Assembly: GCA_963829995.1 (NCBI GenBank)
Contig: CAWHKW010000031.1
Span: forward strand, 124,001 to 188,000
Direction: 5' to 3'
Source of the DNA: JACCZX01 sp963829995
Lineage (GTDB): Bacteria; Pseudomonadota; Gammaproteobacteria; Burkholderiales; Burkholderiaceae_F
DNA: 64,000 bases
Made by a program: the position numbers and the translations under genes. Positions 15,430 to 24,029 of the stretch are shown here, piece after piece; the first letter of the stretch is position 1, and each line of letters opens with the position of its first letter. The notes under the pieces were generated by a model. That model saw nothing but the letters and a program-made list of their open reading frames with translations, was not told the origin of the DNA and ran no database searches.

Positions 15430-17453
15430 CAGGGCAGCTCCGTCGCGCCCGCCGCTTTGGGAGAAACCGTGCCTAAACGTGCTTTAAGCGACGGTGTTTT
15501 GTTATCGAACAGCGCCGCGTAGTACACGCTGTTGGACATCACTTTCTTGACGTAGTCGCGCGTCTCGTTGAATGGGATCGTCTCGGCAAACACGGCGCCT
15601 TCTACGGGCCTCGACAACGCGGAGCGCCAGGCGCGCGGACGGCCCGGCCCGGCGTTGTACGCCGCGGTCGCAAGCATCGGCGAGCCGTCCAGATCGTCGA
15701 GCACCATTTTCAAATAGCCGGTGCCCAGTTGCAGGTTCACTTCGAGCTCGTTGACTCGGCCCGGCGTGAAGTTCGGAACGTTCAAACGCTTGGCGACGTA
15801 GCGTGCGGTCGCCGGCATCAGTTGCATCAGGCCGCTGGCGCCGACCGACGAGCGCGCATCCATGATGAAACGCGATTCCTGCCGGATCAGTCCATAGATC
15901 CAGTTCTCGTCGAGCCCGAGCGGCGCCGAGTACTGGATCAGCGACTCGCGAAACGGCGCCGGGAATCGCTGCGCAAAGTCGAACTCGACCTTGGTGCGAT
16001 CCGAGGTGTTGATCATGCGGTCGAGCACGCCACGTTTGCGCGCAAACTCGGCCGCTGCCAGCAGCTGCCGGTCGCTCAGCCCCCGCAGCTGCCAGTTCCA
16101 TTCGCGGTTGCCCTCGACGCGCAATCCAAGCTCATAGAACTTGAATGCGCGCACGAAGCCGCGATTCGATTCAAATGGCGCGATCTCTTCGGCGGTCGCC
16201 GCATCAGCGCGGGGAGGCAATACGATGGCCTGCCCCAGTTCTTCGGCAGCTAACTGGCCATAGAAATGATATTGCTGCGCGATGCGTGCGAAGTGATCCT
16301 GCGCCTCGGCCGGGCGGCCGGCTTGGTGCAGTGCGCGGCCATACCAATAGATCCATGTGGGCTCTTCACGCAGTGCAGGCGGCATGCGATCTATCGCACT
16401 CTTGACCGTCTTCCAGTCGTGCGCGCGCAACGCGCTGCGTACCTGCCACTCGAGGACCTCGTCGACTCGCGCAGCATCCGGGCCGATGCCGACGTGTTCG
16501 CCGCCGCGGAGGTACCACCCGTGGGCTTCCGGCATCAGCCGCAATGCCGCCATGTGGCCGATACGGCCCCACACAATGCCGCGCTGCTCGGGGGTAAGAA
16601 GCAGGTGCAGAGCTCCCGCATGCTCGGCAGCGTCCTGCGGGTTATCGCGTGCAAGTCGCACGATTGCCACGATAGCCAGTTCGCGCTGCATTTCGGTCAA
16701 CCGTCGTTCGTGCGCGGTGAGCCACGCGGCGGGCCGGTCGATCGCCTGCGTCAACATCTTCTGATCGACCGTTCGGCCGTTCTGATCAAGCGCGCGCGCG
16801 CCGATACGCTTCGCGGTATCGAACTGATTTTGCTCGACCAGCGCGCGTACCCGATCCCAGATCGAGACGCGGCCATCGGCCATCAAAGTCTCGGTCAACT
16901 CGAGGCAGCCGTCGCCGGCTGAGTTCTTCGTGTTCGCGAGCAGCTGGCGGGCATCGCGTGCGAACACGTCGGCCTGCTGGGCGGCTGCCTTGCGGTACTT
17001 TGACAGCGCGAGATAGCAGAGCAACGGGCTCTCGTCAGTCCACCATCCGGGCAGAAGCTGCGCGGCTTCGCGCTCGAGCCCCAAATAATCGCCGCGCTTT
17101 GCCAGGTCCAACGCCCAATCAAAGCGCAGCCGATCGGCGATATAGCTGTCGGCATGACGGCGCATGAACTGCTCAACATCGGCCGCCACTCCCTGTTCCC
17201 CGACTTGAATCCGTCCGAGCAACTGCCAGTACTCCAGATACACCGCCAGCGGATGGTCGGAAAGGCGCGCGGCATGCTGCGCGAGTCGCGCCCGATCGCC
17301 CAGCCGCACGGCATCGCGCGCGCTCAGAAACGCCTGATCAGCAGTGGACAGGTCCTTCGACGATACAGTCGGCGCTCGCACGGGCGCGGCAGGCGCGCAC
17401 AACGGTGCGAGTACCAGCGCTGCCAGCGTATAGACTGCAAGTCGAAGCTTCAT
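15429..17453 (-). CDS. Periplasmic soluble lytic murein transglycosylase (Slt-type)
   Basis: Encodes 674 residues, close to E. coli Slt70. A signal peptide ends at about residue 23. A long alpha-helical superhelix fills residues ~30-480. The C-terminal lysozyme-like domain contains YGLIRQESRF with the catalytic Glu near residue 526, ARSSVGASGLMQLMPATA and AYNAGPGR. It cleaves the glycan backbone of peptidoglycan, giving 1,6-anhydro ends. It heads the operon that runs to cca and is divergent from the formyl-THF cyclo-ligase gene across 67 bp. Confidence 0.92.
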   Translation of the reverse strand: MKLRLAVYTLAALVLAPLCAPAAPVRAPTVSSKDLSTADQAFLSARDAVRLGDRARLAQHAARLSDHPLAVYLEYWQLLGRIQVGEQGVAADVEQFMRRHADSYIADRLRFDWALDLAKRGDYLGLEREAAQLLPGWWTDESPLLCYLALSKYRKAAAQQADVFARDARQLLANTKNSAGDGCLELTETLMADGRVSIWDRVRALVEQNQFDTAKRIGARALDQNGRTVDQKMLTQAIDRPAAWLTAHERRLTEMQRELAIVAIVRLARDNPQDAAEHAGALHLLLTPEQRGIVWGRIGHMAALRLMPEAHGWYLRGGEHVGIGPDAARVDEVLEWQVRSALRAHDWKTVKSAIDRMPPALREEPTWIYWYGRALHQAGRPAEAQDHFARIAQQYHFYGQLAAEELGQAIVLPPRADAATAEEIAPFESNRGFVRAFKFYELGLRVEGNREWNWQLRGLSDRQLLAAAEFARKRGVLDRMINTSDRTKVEFDFAQRFPAPFRESLIQYSAPLGLDENWIYGLIRQESRFIMDARSSVGASGLMQLMPATARYVAKRLNVPNFTPGRVNELEVNLQLGTGYLKMVLDDLDGSPMLATAAYNAGPGRPRAWRSALSRPVEGAVFAETIPFNETRDYVKKVMSNSVYYAALFDNKTPSLKARLGTVSPKAAGATELP

Positions 17454-17520
17454 CGAATGCGATTAGATCATGCGATGCGCGCGCGTAGCCGCTAATTGCA
17501 CATAAAGCGCAACTCGTGGA

Positions 17521-18087
17521 ATGGTGGAAGGGCGCTTGGATCAGCAGACTGGAAGGAAGTTGCAGCGGGCGCAGTTGCTCGAGATGCGAACGTCGCTCGA
17601 CCGTCGAGATCGTCTTGAAGCGGCTCTGCAGCATCGGGTGGCGGATTGGCTGCACAGTGCCGGCGTGCATGCGGTGGGATTTTATTTTCCAATTCGCGGC
17701 GAGCCCGATTTGAGACCGGTTATCCACACCTGGCTGATGTCGGACACACGACATGTCGCGGCGCTTCCTGCTATCAACGGCCGCACGCTGCAGTTCCACG
17801 CGTGGACTTCGGACGCGCCGATGCAGGCGGGCGCCTTTGGCATCGCCGTTCCGGCACAGGGTCGAGTGGTGCAGCCCGAATGTTTGCTGATCCCGTGCGT
17901 TGGCTTTGACGACAAGCGCTTTCGCATCGGCTTTGGCGGCGGTTACTACGACCGCACGCTGGCAGAGCTGGTGCCGTTTCCGCTGGTGGTCGGCATTGCG
18001 TTCGAGGCGAGCCGGCTGGCGACGATCGACCCGCAGCCGCACGATGTAAAAATGGATGTGGTGATCACCGACGCTGCGGTGTATTGA
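17521..18087 (+). CDS. 5-formyltetrahydrofolate cyclo-ligase
   Basis: Encodes 188 residues. The enzyme converts 5-formyl-THF to 5,10-methenyl-THF with ATP. The C-terminal signature is intact: LIPCVGFDDKRFRIGFGGGYYDRTL. An N-terminal basic helix and a central VGFYFPIRGEPDLRP match the family. The start is not certain: the 67-bp gap to slt holds no obvious ribosome binding site, and later starts are possible. The same gap is too short for a 6S RNA gene, which lies next to this gene in some bacteria. Confidence 0.87.
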   Translation: MVEGRLDQQTGRKLQRAQLLEMRTSLDRRDRLEAALQHRVADWLHSAGVHAVGFYFPIRGEPDLRPVIHTWLMSDTRHVAALPAINGRTLQFHAWTSDAPMQAGAFGIAVPAQGRVVQPECLLIPCVGFDDKRFRIGFGGGYYDRTLAELVPFPLVVGIAFEASRLATIDPQPHDVKMDVVITDAAVY

Positions 18088-18122
18088 TTCACCGGGTTCA
18101 GCGAATCACCGCCGGTGAACGG

Positions 18123-19079
18123 CTAGGTCTGCCGTAACGCGCCGCGCGCAAATTCCGCGCGAATCCAGCTGCAAAACGCCGACACGTGCGCCGTTTCGCG
18201 CGTGTTCTCATTCGCGATCAGCGCGTACTGATAGCCGGTCGGCATCCTGAGCTTCGGAAACGGCGCGATCAGGTCGCCGCTCGCGACCAGGTCATCGACG
18301 AATGGCGTACGGCTCAGCACCACGCCCTGGCCTCTTACGGCGGCCTGCACCGATTGGTCGATGAACGTGAACATCAGACGCGGTGCAGGCGGCGCGGTGC
18401 GCACACCGGCGAATTCAAACCAGCGCGGCCAGGCACTCGATGCCGACGTCGGCATCGACTCATCGAGCTCCAGCAGCGGCAGTTGAAACAGGTCTTGTGG
18501 GGTCTTGAGCGCCAGGCCGCTGCGCTCCAGCAGCAGCGGCGACAGCGCGGGAAGAACTTCTTCGTCATGCAGCGGCACCGCGGCGCTCGGCAACGAGGCG
18601 GCGCGGGTCCAGCGGATGGCGATGTCGACGCCCTCGACGTCGATGTCGATAAAACGATCACTGGCATCGATTCGAAGTTCGATCTGCGGATGCTCGCGCT
18701 GAAATATCGCGAGCCGCGGTACCAGCCAGAGCGAAGCAAACGACGCATAGGTCGTGATCGTCACACGCGCGGCATTGCGGGGGCCGCGGATGTCTTCGAC
18801 CGCGCGGTCGATCTGCTTAAGAGCCTGTTGAGCGGCCTGAAACAGCCGATGACCTGCGGCGGTCAGCGCCAGCGCACGAGTTTGCCGCGCGAACAAAGCG
18901 CTACCGATTTGACGCTCGAGTTCTGCGACTTGCCGGCTGATTGAAGACTGAGTCAGGTTCAGTTCGGCGGCGGCGAGAGTGAAGGACATCCGGCGTGCGG
19001 ACGCTTCGAAGCCGCGCAATGCGCTTAAGCCGATCGGACGTTGGCTGCGCGCGGAGGTGCGGCTGCGAGGCGGCTTCAT
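18123..19079 (-). CDS. LysR-type transcriptional regulator, GcvA-like
   Basis: Encodes 318 residues from the ATG at 19079; the longer open frame upstream lies in the intergenic control region. The N-terminal winged helix-turn-helix reads MSFTLAAAELNLTQSSISRQ, preceded by LSALRGFEASARR, as in the GcvA group. The rest is the effector-binding domain (TTYASFASLWLVPRL). Its inducer is unknown. It is divergent from a DUF2917 gene, with ATGCAT-rich repeats between them that could be its operator. Confidence 0.88.
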   Translation of the reverse strand: MKPPRSRTSARSQRPIGLSALRGFEASARRMSFTLAAAELNLTQSSISRQVAELERQIGSALFARQTRALALTAAGHRLFQAAQQALKQIDRAVEDIRGPRNAARVTITTYASFASLWLVPRLAIFQREHPQIELRIDASDRFIDIDVEGVDIAIRWTRAASLPSAAVPLHDEEVLPALSPLLLERSGLALKTPQDLFQLPLLELDESMPTSASSAWPRWFEFAGVRTAPPAPRLMFTFIDQSVQAAVRGQGVVLSRTPFVDDLVASGDLIAPFPKLRMPTGYQYALIANENTRETAHVSAFCSWIRAEFARGALRQT

Positions 19080-19090
19080 GTCGCCACAAT

Positions 19091-19175
19091 ACATGCGATA
19101 AATGCATGCATCAACTGCAATCCTTTCGTTTGTCCGCTCTGAGCTACAGGGATCTAATGCATGCGTGCGATGCAT
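19091..19175. promoter_or_regulatory. ATGCAT repeat cluster between LysR and DUF2917 genes
   Basis: Two A+T-rich clusters of the self-complementary hexamer ATGCAT flank the divergent promoters: ATGCATGCAT at 19102-19111 (preceded by ACATGCG) and ATGCAT-N7-ATGCAT at 19157-19175. The second ends 11 bp before the DUF2917 start. The repeated dyads are typical of LysR operators; binding itself is inferred. Confidence 0.45.
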
Positions 19176-19186
19176 AGGAGTGGCAA

Positions 19187-19747
19187 ATGAAACACGAATC
19201 GACGGTGTTTAGGACGCTAGATCTGCCGGGCGGCAGTGTGGTGCCGTTCCCCTCACTGCCCGGCGAGCGGGTGCGTGTTCTGGATGGCCGTATTTGGTTG
19301 ACCGAGGAAGGCAGCTTGCGCGATGCCGTTCTAGCCCCCGGTGAAGAAGTGGCACTCGGCACACGCGGGCTCGCAGTTATCGAAACGCTTGGCCCGGCGC
19401 GGATACAGGTTTTTGAATCGATCGGCTTAGCCGGCGTGGTGCTCAACGCTACGCGGCGGTTGACTCGATCGCTGACGGCGTGGTGGGCGCGGCGGTTCGC
19501 CGCCCGGTCGCACCACGCGCTCATCAACAAGTTATGCAAGGAGCAGACAATGATCAAACTCGAAACCGTGTTGTTCTTCGCCAGCACCGTATGCGCACTG
19601 GCCTTGGCGGCGGTTGTCGGTATCCAGGAATTCAGTGTTGGTCCAACAGTGCAGCAAGCAGTCGCTATGCCGATGATCAAGATGGAAATGGTGGAAATTG
19701 TCGGTCAGCGCGTTGCCTCGCATACAGATCGCCGACGCCGCGCGTAG
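19187..19747 (+). CDS. DUF2917 domain protein with C-terminal membrane segment
   Basis: Encodes 186 residues. Residues ~1-85 match DUF2917, a small cupin-like beta domain (RVLDGRIWLTEEG and VLAPGEEVALG). The second part, from Met122, has one transmembrane helix (TVLFFASTVCALALAAVVG) and a basic tail. The internal ATG at 19550 has an AAGGAG ribosome binding site nine bases upstream, so the C-terminal ~65 residues could also be made as a separate small membrane protein. It is divergent from the LysR gene, a pairing seen in betaproteobacteria. The function is unknown. Confidence 0.7.
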   Translation: MKHESTVFRTLDLPGGSVVPFPSLPGERVRVLDGRIWLTEEGSLRDAVLAPGEEVALGTRGLAVIETLGPARIQVFESIGLAGVVLNATRRLTRSLTAWWARRFAARSHHALINKLCKEQTMIKLETVLFFASTVCALALAAVVGIQEFSVGPTVQQAVAMPMIKMEMVEIVGQRVASHTDRRRRA

Positions 19748-19762
19748 CGACAGACAATCGAG

Positions 19763-20587
19763 CTAGCCCAGGCGCCGGCATAGTTCGACGCTCGCCTCCG
19801 CCTGATTCAGCGTGTAGAAGTGCAATCCGGGAGCACCGGCCGCCAGCAGCTGTTCGCACAGACGCGTGACCACATCCAGGCCGAACTCGCGGATCGATGC
19901 ACGGTCGTCGCCGAAGCTTTCGAGCCGCTGTCTCATCCAGCGCGGAATCTCGGCGCCGCATGCGTCGGAAAAGCGCGCAAGTTGCGTGTAACTGACGATT
20001 GGCATCACGCCTGCCACGATCGGTACCGTGCAACCCAGCGCGGTCACATCGTCGACAAATCTGGCGTACGCATCGAAGTTATAAAAGTACTGAGTGATTG
20101 CGGAGTCGGCTCCCGCATTGACCTTGCGCACGAAGCTTTGCAGATCGTCGGCCGGCGAGCGCGATTGCGGGTGGTATTCGGGGTAGGCCGCGACTTCGAT
20201 CTCGAACCAGTCACCCGTTTCTGCACGAATGAACTCGACCAGCTCATTGGCGTAGCGAAAGTCGCCGGCGCCGCCGGCGGCCCCCGACGGCATATCGCCG
20301 CGGAGCGCCACCACACGGTGAATGCCGTGGCCGCGGTAGCCGGCCAGGAGTCCTCGAACCGAGTCGCGCGACGTGCCGATGCATGAGATGTGCGGCGCGA
20401 CCGACAACCCTTCGCGGTGCATTTCCATCACGGTGTTCAACGTGCCCTCGCGGGTCGAGCCTCCCGCCCCAAACGTCACCGAGAAATACTCGGGCTTAAG
20501 TGCCGCGAGTTGAGCGCGCGCAGCACGGAGTTTGACGGCCCCTTCGGGTGTGCGTGGCGGAAAAAACTCAAAACTGATGTTGTCCAA
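19763..20587 (-). CDS. metF: Methylenetetrahydrofolate reductase MetF
   Basis: Encodes 274 residues. MetF is a flavoenzyme that reduces 5,10-methylene-THF to 5-methyl-THF, the methyl donor for methionine synthesis. FEFFPPRTPEG near the N-terminus contains the active-site Glu. SVTFGAGGSTR, ISCIGTSRD and LRGDMP form the FAD and folate sites. It is third in the ahcY-holin-like-metF operon, so the SAH riboswitch upstream of ahcY should control it too. Confidence 0.95.
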   Translation of the reverse strand: MDNISFEFFPPRTPEGAVKLRAARAQLAALKPEYFSVTFGAGGSTREGTLNTVMEMHREGLSVAPHISCIGTSRDSVRGLLAGYRGHGIHRVVALRGDMPSGAAGGAGDFRYANELVEFIRAETGDWFEIEVAAYPEYHPQSRSPADDLQSFVRKVNAGADSAITQYFYNFDAYARFVDDVTALGCTVPIVAGVMPIVSYTQLARFSDACGAEIPRWMRQRLESFGDDRASIREFGLDVVTRLCEQLLAAGAPGLHFYTLNQAEASVELCRRLG

Positions 20588-20596
20588 GTGCGGAAC

Positions 20597-20941
20597 TCAT
20601 TTCCGGTCTGGAATCAGCATCGACAACAACCACGCGATTACGCTGTACAGCAAAGCGCCGACGAAGGCAGCACCAAAGCCGCCAACGTTGAAACCCGGCA
20701 GCAGCGACGCGACCGCCCAGAACAACAGCGCGTTGATGACCAGCAAAAAAAGCCCGAGCGTGAGGATCGTGACGGGCAGCGTCAGAAGCACCAGAATCGG
20801 CTTGATGACCGCGTTGACGAGGCCGAGCACCAACGCGGCAATCGCGGCCGCTTTCCAGTCCTGAATCTGTACGCCGGGGAAAAGGTAGGCGACCGCGAGT
20901 AGCGCGATCGCGTTCAGGATCCAAACCAATAGAAGCCGCAT
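20597..20941 (-). CDS. Holin-like four-helix membrane protein
   Basis: Encodes 114 residues with four transmembrane helices and almost no loops, matching the mycobacteriophage-type 4TM holin family. It is not phage-associated here. Its position between ahcY and metF is a conserved arrangement in betaproteobacteria, as I recall. The role is unknown, perhaps small-molecule permeability. Confidence 0.75.
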   Translation of the reverse strand: MRLLLVWILNAIALLAVAYLFPGVQIQDWKAAAIAALVLGLVNAVIKPILVLLTLPVTILTLGLFLLVINALLFWAVASLLPGFNVGGFGAAFVGALLYSVIAWLLSMLIPDRK

Positions 20942-20956
20942 CGAGGATCTCCAGCG

Positions 20957-22387
20957 TTAATACCGGTAGTGGTCGGGCTTGTACGGACCTTCCTTCGCGA
21001 CGCCGATGTAGCGCGCCTGAGTGTCGGTCAATTCGGTCAGCTGCGCGTTCAGCTTCTTCAGCTGCAGCCGCGCCACTTTCTCGTCCAGGTGCTTCGGCAG
21101 CACGTAGACGCCGACCGGATACTGATCGGTGTGGGTGAACAGCTCGATCTGCGCGATCACCTGATTGGCAAAAGAGCTCGACATCACATAGCTCGGGTGA
21201 CCGGTGCCGCAACCTAGGTTCACTAGCCGCCCCTCGGCCAGCAGGATGATTCGCTTGCCGTCGGGGAAGATGATGTGATCGACCTGCGGCTTGATGTTCT
21301 CCCACGTGTAGTGCTTGACGCCTGCTATATCGATTTCGTTATCGAAGTGCCCGATGTTGCACACGATCGCTTGATCCTTCATCTTCAGCATGTGACCGCT
21401 CGTGATCACATGGAAGTTGCCGGTCGCAGTCACGAAAATGTCGGCTTTATCGGCGGCGTAGTCCATCGTCACCACCCGATAGCCTTCCATCGCGGCCTGC
21501 AGCGCGCAAATGGGATCGATCTCGGTGACCCAGACCTGCGCCGACAGCGCGCGCAGTGCCTGAGCCGATCCCTTGCCGACGTCGCCATAGCCGGCAACGA
21601 CGGCGACCTTGCCGGCGATCATCACATCGGTCGCGCGCTTGATGCCATCGACCAGCGACTCGCGGCAGCCGTATAGATTGTCGAACTTGCTCTTCGTCAC
21701 CGAGTCGTTGACGTTGATGGCCGGAAACGCGAGCTTGCCTTCCTTCGCCATCTGGTACAGGCGCTTGACGCCGGTCGTCGTTTCTTCGGTGACGCCCTTG
21801 ATCTTCGCCAGCCGCGTCGAATACCAGCTCGCATCGCGCGCGAGCTTGGATTTGATCGAAGCGAACAGGAATTCTTCCTCTTCGCTGCCGGGTTTCGAAA
21901 TCACGCTGGTGTCGCGCTCGGCCTTGCTGCCCAGATGCAGCAGCAGCGTCGCGTCGCCGCCGTCGTCGAGAATCATGTTGCTGAATCCGCCGTCGGGCCA
22001 CTCGAAGATGCGGTGCGTGTAGTCCCAGTAATCTGCGAGCGACTCGCCCTTGACCGCGAATACCGCGGTGCCGCTGGCAGCGATGGCCGCTGCGGCGTGG
22101 TCCTGCGTCGAAAAAATGTTGCAGCTCGCCCACCGCACCTCGGCTCCTAGCGCCTGCAGCGTCTCGATCAGCACCGCCGTCTGAATCGTCATGTGCAACG
22201 AGCCGGTGATGCGCGCGCCGCGTAGCGGTTTTGCATCCGCGTATTCGTCGCGGATCGCCATCAGTCCCGGCATTTCGGTTTCGGCGATGCGGAGTTCCTT
22301 GCGACCCCAGTCGGCGAGGGCAAGGTCGGCGACAACGAAGTCGCTCGCCGATTTGGATTTGTGTTTGGGTTTAAGTACGGCGCTCAT
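20957..22387 (-). CDS. ahcY: Adenosylhomocysteinase (SAH hydrolase)
   Basis: Encodes 476 residues, normal for bacterial enzymes with the internal insert. It splits S-adenosylhomocysteine into adenosine and homocysteine using bound NAD. The NAD loop is VAGYGDVGKGSAQAL. Substrate residues lie in TGSLHMTIQTAVLIETL and INVNDSVTKSKFDNLYG. The conserved C-terminus ends with KPDHYRY. The start has AAGGAG upstream and is preceded by an SAH riboswitch. Confidence 0.97.
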   Translation of the reverse strand: MSAVLKPKHKSKSASDFVVADLALADWGRKELRIAETEMPGLMAIRDEYADAKPLRGARITGSLHMTIQTAVLIETLQALGAEVRWASCNIFSTQDHAAAAIAASGTAVFAVKGESLADYWDYTHRIFEWPDGGFSNMILDDGGDATLLLHLGSKAERDTSVISKPGSEEEEFLFASIKSKLARDASWYSTRLAKIKGVTEETTTGVKRLYQMAKEGKLAFPAINVNDSVTKSKFDNLYGCRESLVDGIKRATDVMIAGKVAVVAGYGDVGKGSAQALRALSAQVWVTEIDPICALQAAMEGYRVVTMDYAADKADIFVTATGNFHVITSGHMLKMKDQAIVCNIGHFDNEIDIAGVKHYTWENIKPQVDHIIFPDGKRIILLAEGRLVNLGCGTGHPSYVMSSSFANQVIAQIELFTHTDQYPVGVYVLPKHLDEKVARLQLKKLNAQLTELTDTQARYIGVAKEGPYKPDHYRY

Positions 22388-22410
22388 CTCGCGCTCCTTG
22401 GTTAAGGGTT

Positions 22411-22500
22411 CGCGAGCGCCGTTATTCGAAGTTCGGCGAAGAAACCGGACCGCTTCAAGCCTGGCAGCCCTTAGACGGCTGTCGCAACGCTCCTCAAAGC
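22411..22500 (-). ncRNA. S-adenosylhomocysteine (SAH) riboswitch
   Basis: On the minus strand the leader reads TTTGAGGAGCGTTGCGAC, then CCAGGCTTGAAGC, then AATAACGGCGCTCGC, matching the conserved blocks of the SAH riboswitch in order. GAGCG (22488-22492) pairs with CGCTC near 22413-22417 to close the core. Its 3' edge lies ~24 nt before the ahcY ATG and just upstream of the AAGGAG. Known members switch on SAH-recycling genes when SAH rises. Here it should control ahcY, the holin-like gene and metF. Confidence 0.9.
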
Positions 22501-22528
22501 AGGCGACAGTATAAATGCAGGCGAACCA

Positions 22529-22593
22529 GCGTTATTAGCGAGATGAGGGAGGCTCGTCTTATTAACACTTTCTTGCCAAAACGCTAATAACGC
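22529..22593. repeat. 12-bp inverted repeat between metK end and ahcY leader
   Basis: GCGTTATTAGCG at 22529-22540 is the exact reverse complement of CGCTAATAACGC at 22582-22593, with a 41-bp spacer. The left arm lies just upstream of a TATACT box on the minus strand (22508-22513), a candidate -10 for the ahcY transcript. The right arm sits 12 bp beyond the metK stop. It could be an operator pair or an RNA stem. Confidence 0.5.
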
Positions 22594-22604
22594 AATGCAC
22601 TGGT

Positions 22605-23876
22605 TTAGCGCTCAACGGACGCGTGCTGTCGTTGCAGATCACAAGGCAGGAGCGTCCGGCCGGCGCTTAGGCCGGGAACGGCTTCGCCCGCTTTGCGCCT
22701 GATGCCCGCCGCATCCGCGAGCAGCGCCGCGCGATCGGTTTTTTCCCAGCTGAACTCCGGCTCGTCGCGTCCAAAGTGCCCGTACGCCGCTGTCTTCTCG
22801 TAAATCGGGCGCAGCAGATCGAGCATCTGAATGATTCCGCGCGGCCGCAGATCGAAATGTTCGGCGACCAGCTTGCTGATCTGCTCATCCGGGATCACGC
22901 CCGTGCCTTCGGTGTAAACGGTGATGTTCATCGGCTGCGCAACGCCGATCGCATAGGCGACCTGCACCTGGCACTGGCGCGCCAGGCCGGAGGCAACGAC
23001 GTTCTTGGCGACATAACGCGCTGCGTAGGCGGCCGAACGATCGACCTTCGAAGGGTCCTTGCCGGAAAACGCGCCGCCGCCGTGTGGACACGCACCGCCA
23101 TAGGTGTCGACAATGATCTTGCGGCCAGTGAGGCCGCAGTCGCCTTGCGGACCCCCGACGACAAAGCGGCCGGTCGGGTTCACCAGGTAGCGCGTGTTCT
23201 TTAGCCACTCGGGGGGCAGCGACGGCTTGATGATCTGCTCGACGACCGCCTCGGTGAACTCCTTCTTCATCACCTTGCCGTCCGACATTTCCGGCGAGTG
23301 CTGCGACGAGAGCACCACAGTGTCGATCGAATGCGGTTTACCGTCGACGTAGCGCATCGTGACCTGACTCTTGGCGTCCGGCCGAAGGTACGGCATTCGA
23401 CCGTCGCGTCTGAGGTCGGCCTGCCGCTCGACCAGGCGGTGCGCGTAGTAGATGGGTGCCGGCATCAGATCGGGCGTTTCATCGCATGCATAACCGAACA
23501 TCAAGCCCTGGTCGCCAGCGCCCTGGTTCAGAAAGTCGTCGGACGCGTGGTCGACGCCTTGTGCGATGTCGTTGCTTTGCTTGTCATAGGCGACCAGCAC
23601 CGCGCAGCCTTTGTAGTCGATGCCGAATTCGGTGTTGTCGTAGCCGATGCGCTTGATCGTGCGGCGCGTCACTTCGATGTAATCGACATGCGCATTGGTC
23701 GTTATCTCGCCGGCCAGAACGACCAGGCCGGTGTTGCACAAGGTTTCGGCGGCGACCCGGGAGCGCGGGTCCTGCGCCAGGATCGCGTCCAAAATGGCGT
23801 CCGAAATCTGGTCTGAGACCTTGTCCGGATGACCTTCTGAAACGGATTCGGAAGTAAAGAGAAAATTGCCTGACAT
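22605..23876 (-). CDS. metK: S-adenosylmethionine synthase
   Basis: Encodes 423 residues from the ATG at 23876 (AAGGAG upstream); the longer open frame runs into the leader. MetK makes SAM from methionine and ATP. FTSESVSEGHPDK, FGYACDETP and GGAFSGKDPSKVDRS (phosphate loop) are intact. The protein is about 35-40 residues longer than E. coli MetK. The extra residues follow the usual end after DRAALLADAAG and look non-conserved, suggesting a shifted or lost stop. The SAM it makes feeds the cycle encoded by the adjacent ahcY operon. Confidence 0.95.
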   Translation of the reverse strand: MSGNFLFTSESVSEGHPDKVSDQISDAILDAILAQDPRSRVAAETLCNTGLVVLAGEITTNAHVDYIEVTRRTIKRIGYDNTEFGIDYKGCAVLVAYDKQSNDIAQGVDHASDDFLNQGAGDQGLMFGYACDETPDLMPAPIYYAHRLVERQADLRRDGRMPYLRPDAKSQVTMRYVDGKPHSIDTVVLSSQHSPEMSDGKVMKKEFTEAVVEQIIKPSLPPEWLKNTRYLVNPTGRFVVGGPQGDCGLTGRKIIVDTYGGACPHGGGAFSGKDPSKVDRSAAYAARYVAKNVVASGLARQCQVQVAYAIGVAQPMNITVYTEGTGVIPDEQISKLVAEHFDLRPRGIIQMLDLLRPIYEKTAAYGHFGRDEPEFSWEKTDRAALLADAAGIRRKAGEAVPGLSAGRTLLPCDLQRQHASVER

Positions 23877-23907
23877 CTGCACACTCCTTGCGAACGTTGG
23901 TTGCAAT

Positions 23908-23927
23908 TCGCACTCTTCGGAGTGCGA
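23908..23927. promoter_or_regulatory. Stable UUCG/CGAA hairpin in metK-lpxL intergenic region
   Basis: TCGCACTC-TTCG-GAGTGCGA is an 8-bp perfect stem with a four-base loop, C(UUCG)G on the plus strand. It lies 32-51 bases upstream of the metK start, in the 153-bp gap shared with the divergent acyltransferase gene. It could be part of a metK leader structure. It does not resemble a SAM riboswitch that I can recognise. Confidence 0.45.
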
Positions 23928-24029
23928 CGCTTTAGCGGTATTTGCTCGGCTATGCTTTGCCGACTCGCCCCGCAAGTTGTCGTTAACTCGGCGAAGCGGC
24001 AATTGTATTAGAAACCCGCGTACTCGAGC

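Noticed and set aside
17454..17520. 6S RNA gene next to 5-formyl-THF cyclo-ligase
   Set aside because: The gap is only 67 bp, much shorter than 6S RNA, and shows no 6S-like hairpin.
20597..20941. Holin-like gene as sign of a prophage
   Set aside because: No other phage gene, attachment site or tRNA nearby, and the gene is a normal member of the ahcY-metF operon.
23877..24029. SAM riboswitch upstream of metK
   Set aside because: The leader has hairpins but I could not match the conserved blocks of any SAM riboswitch class I know.
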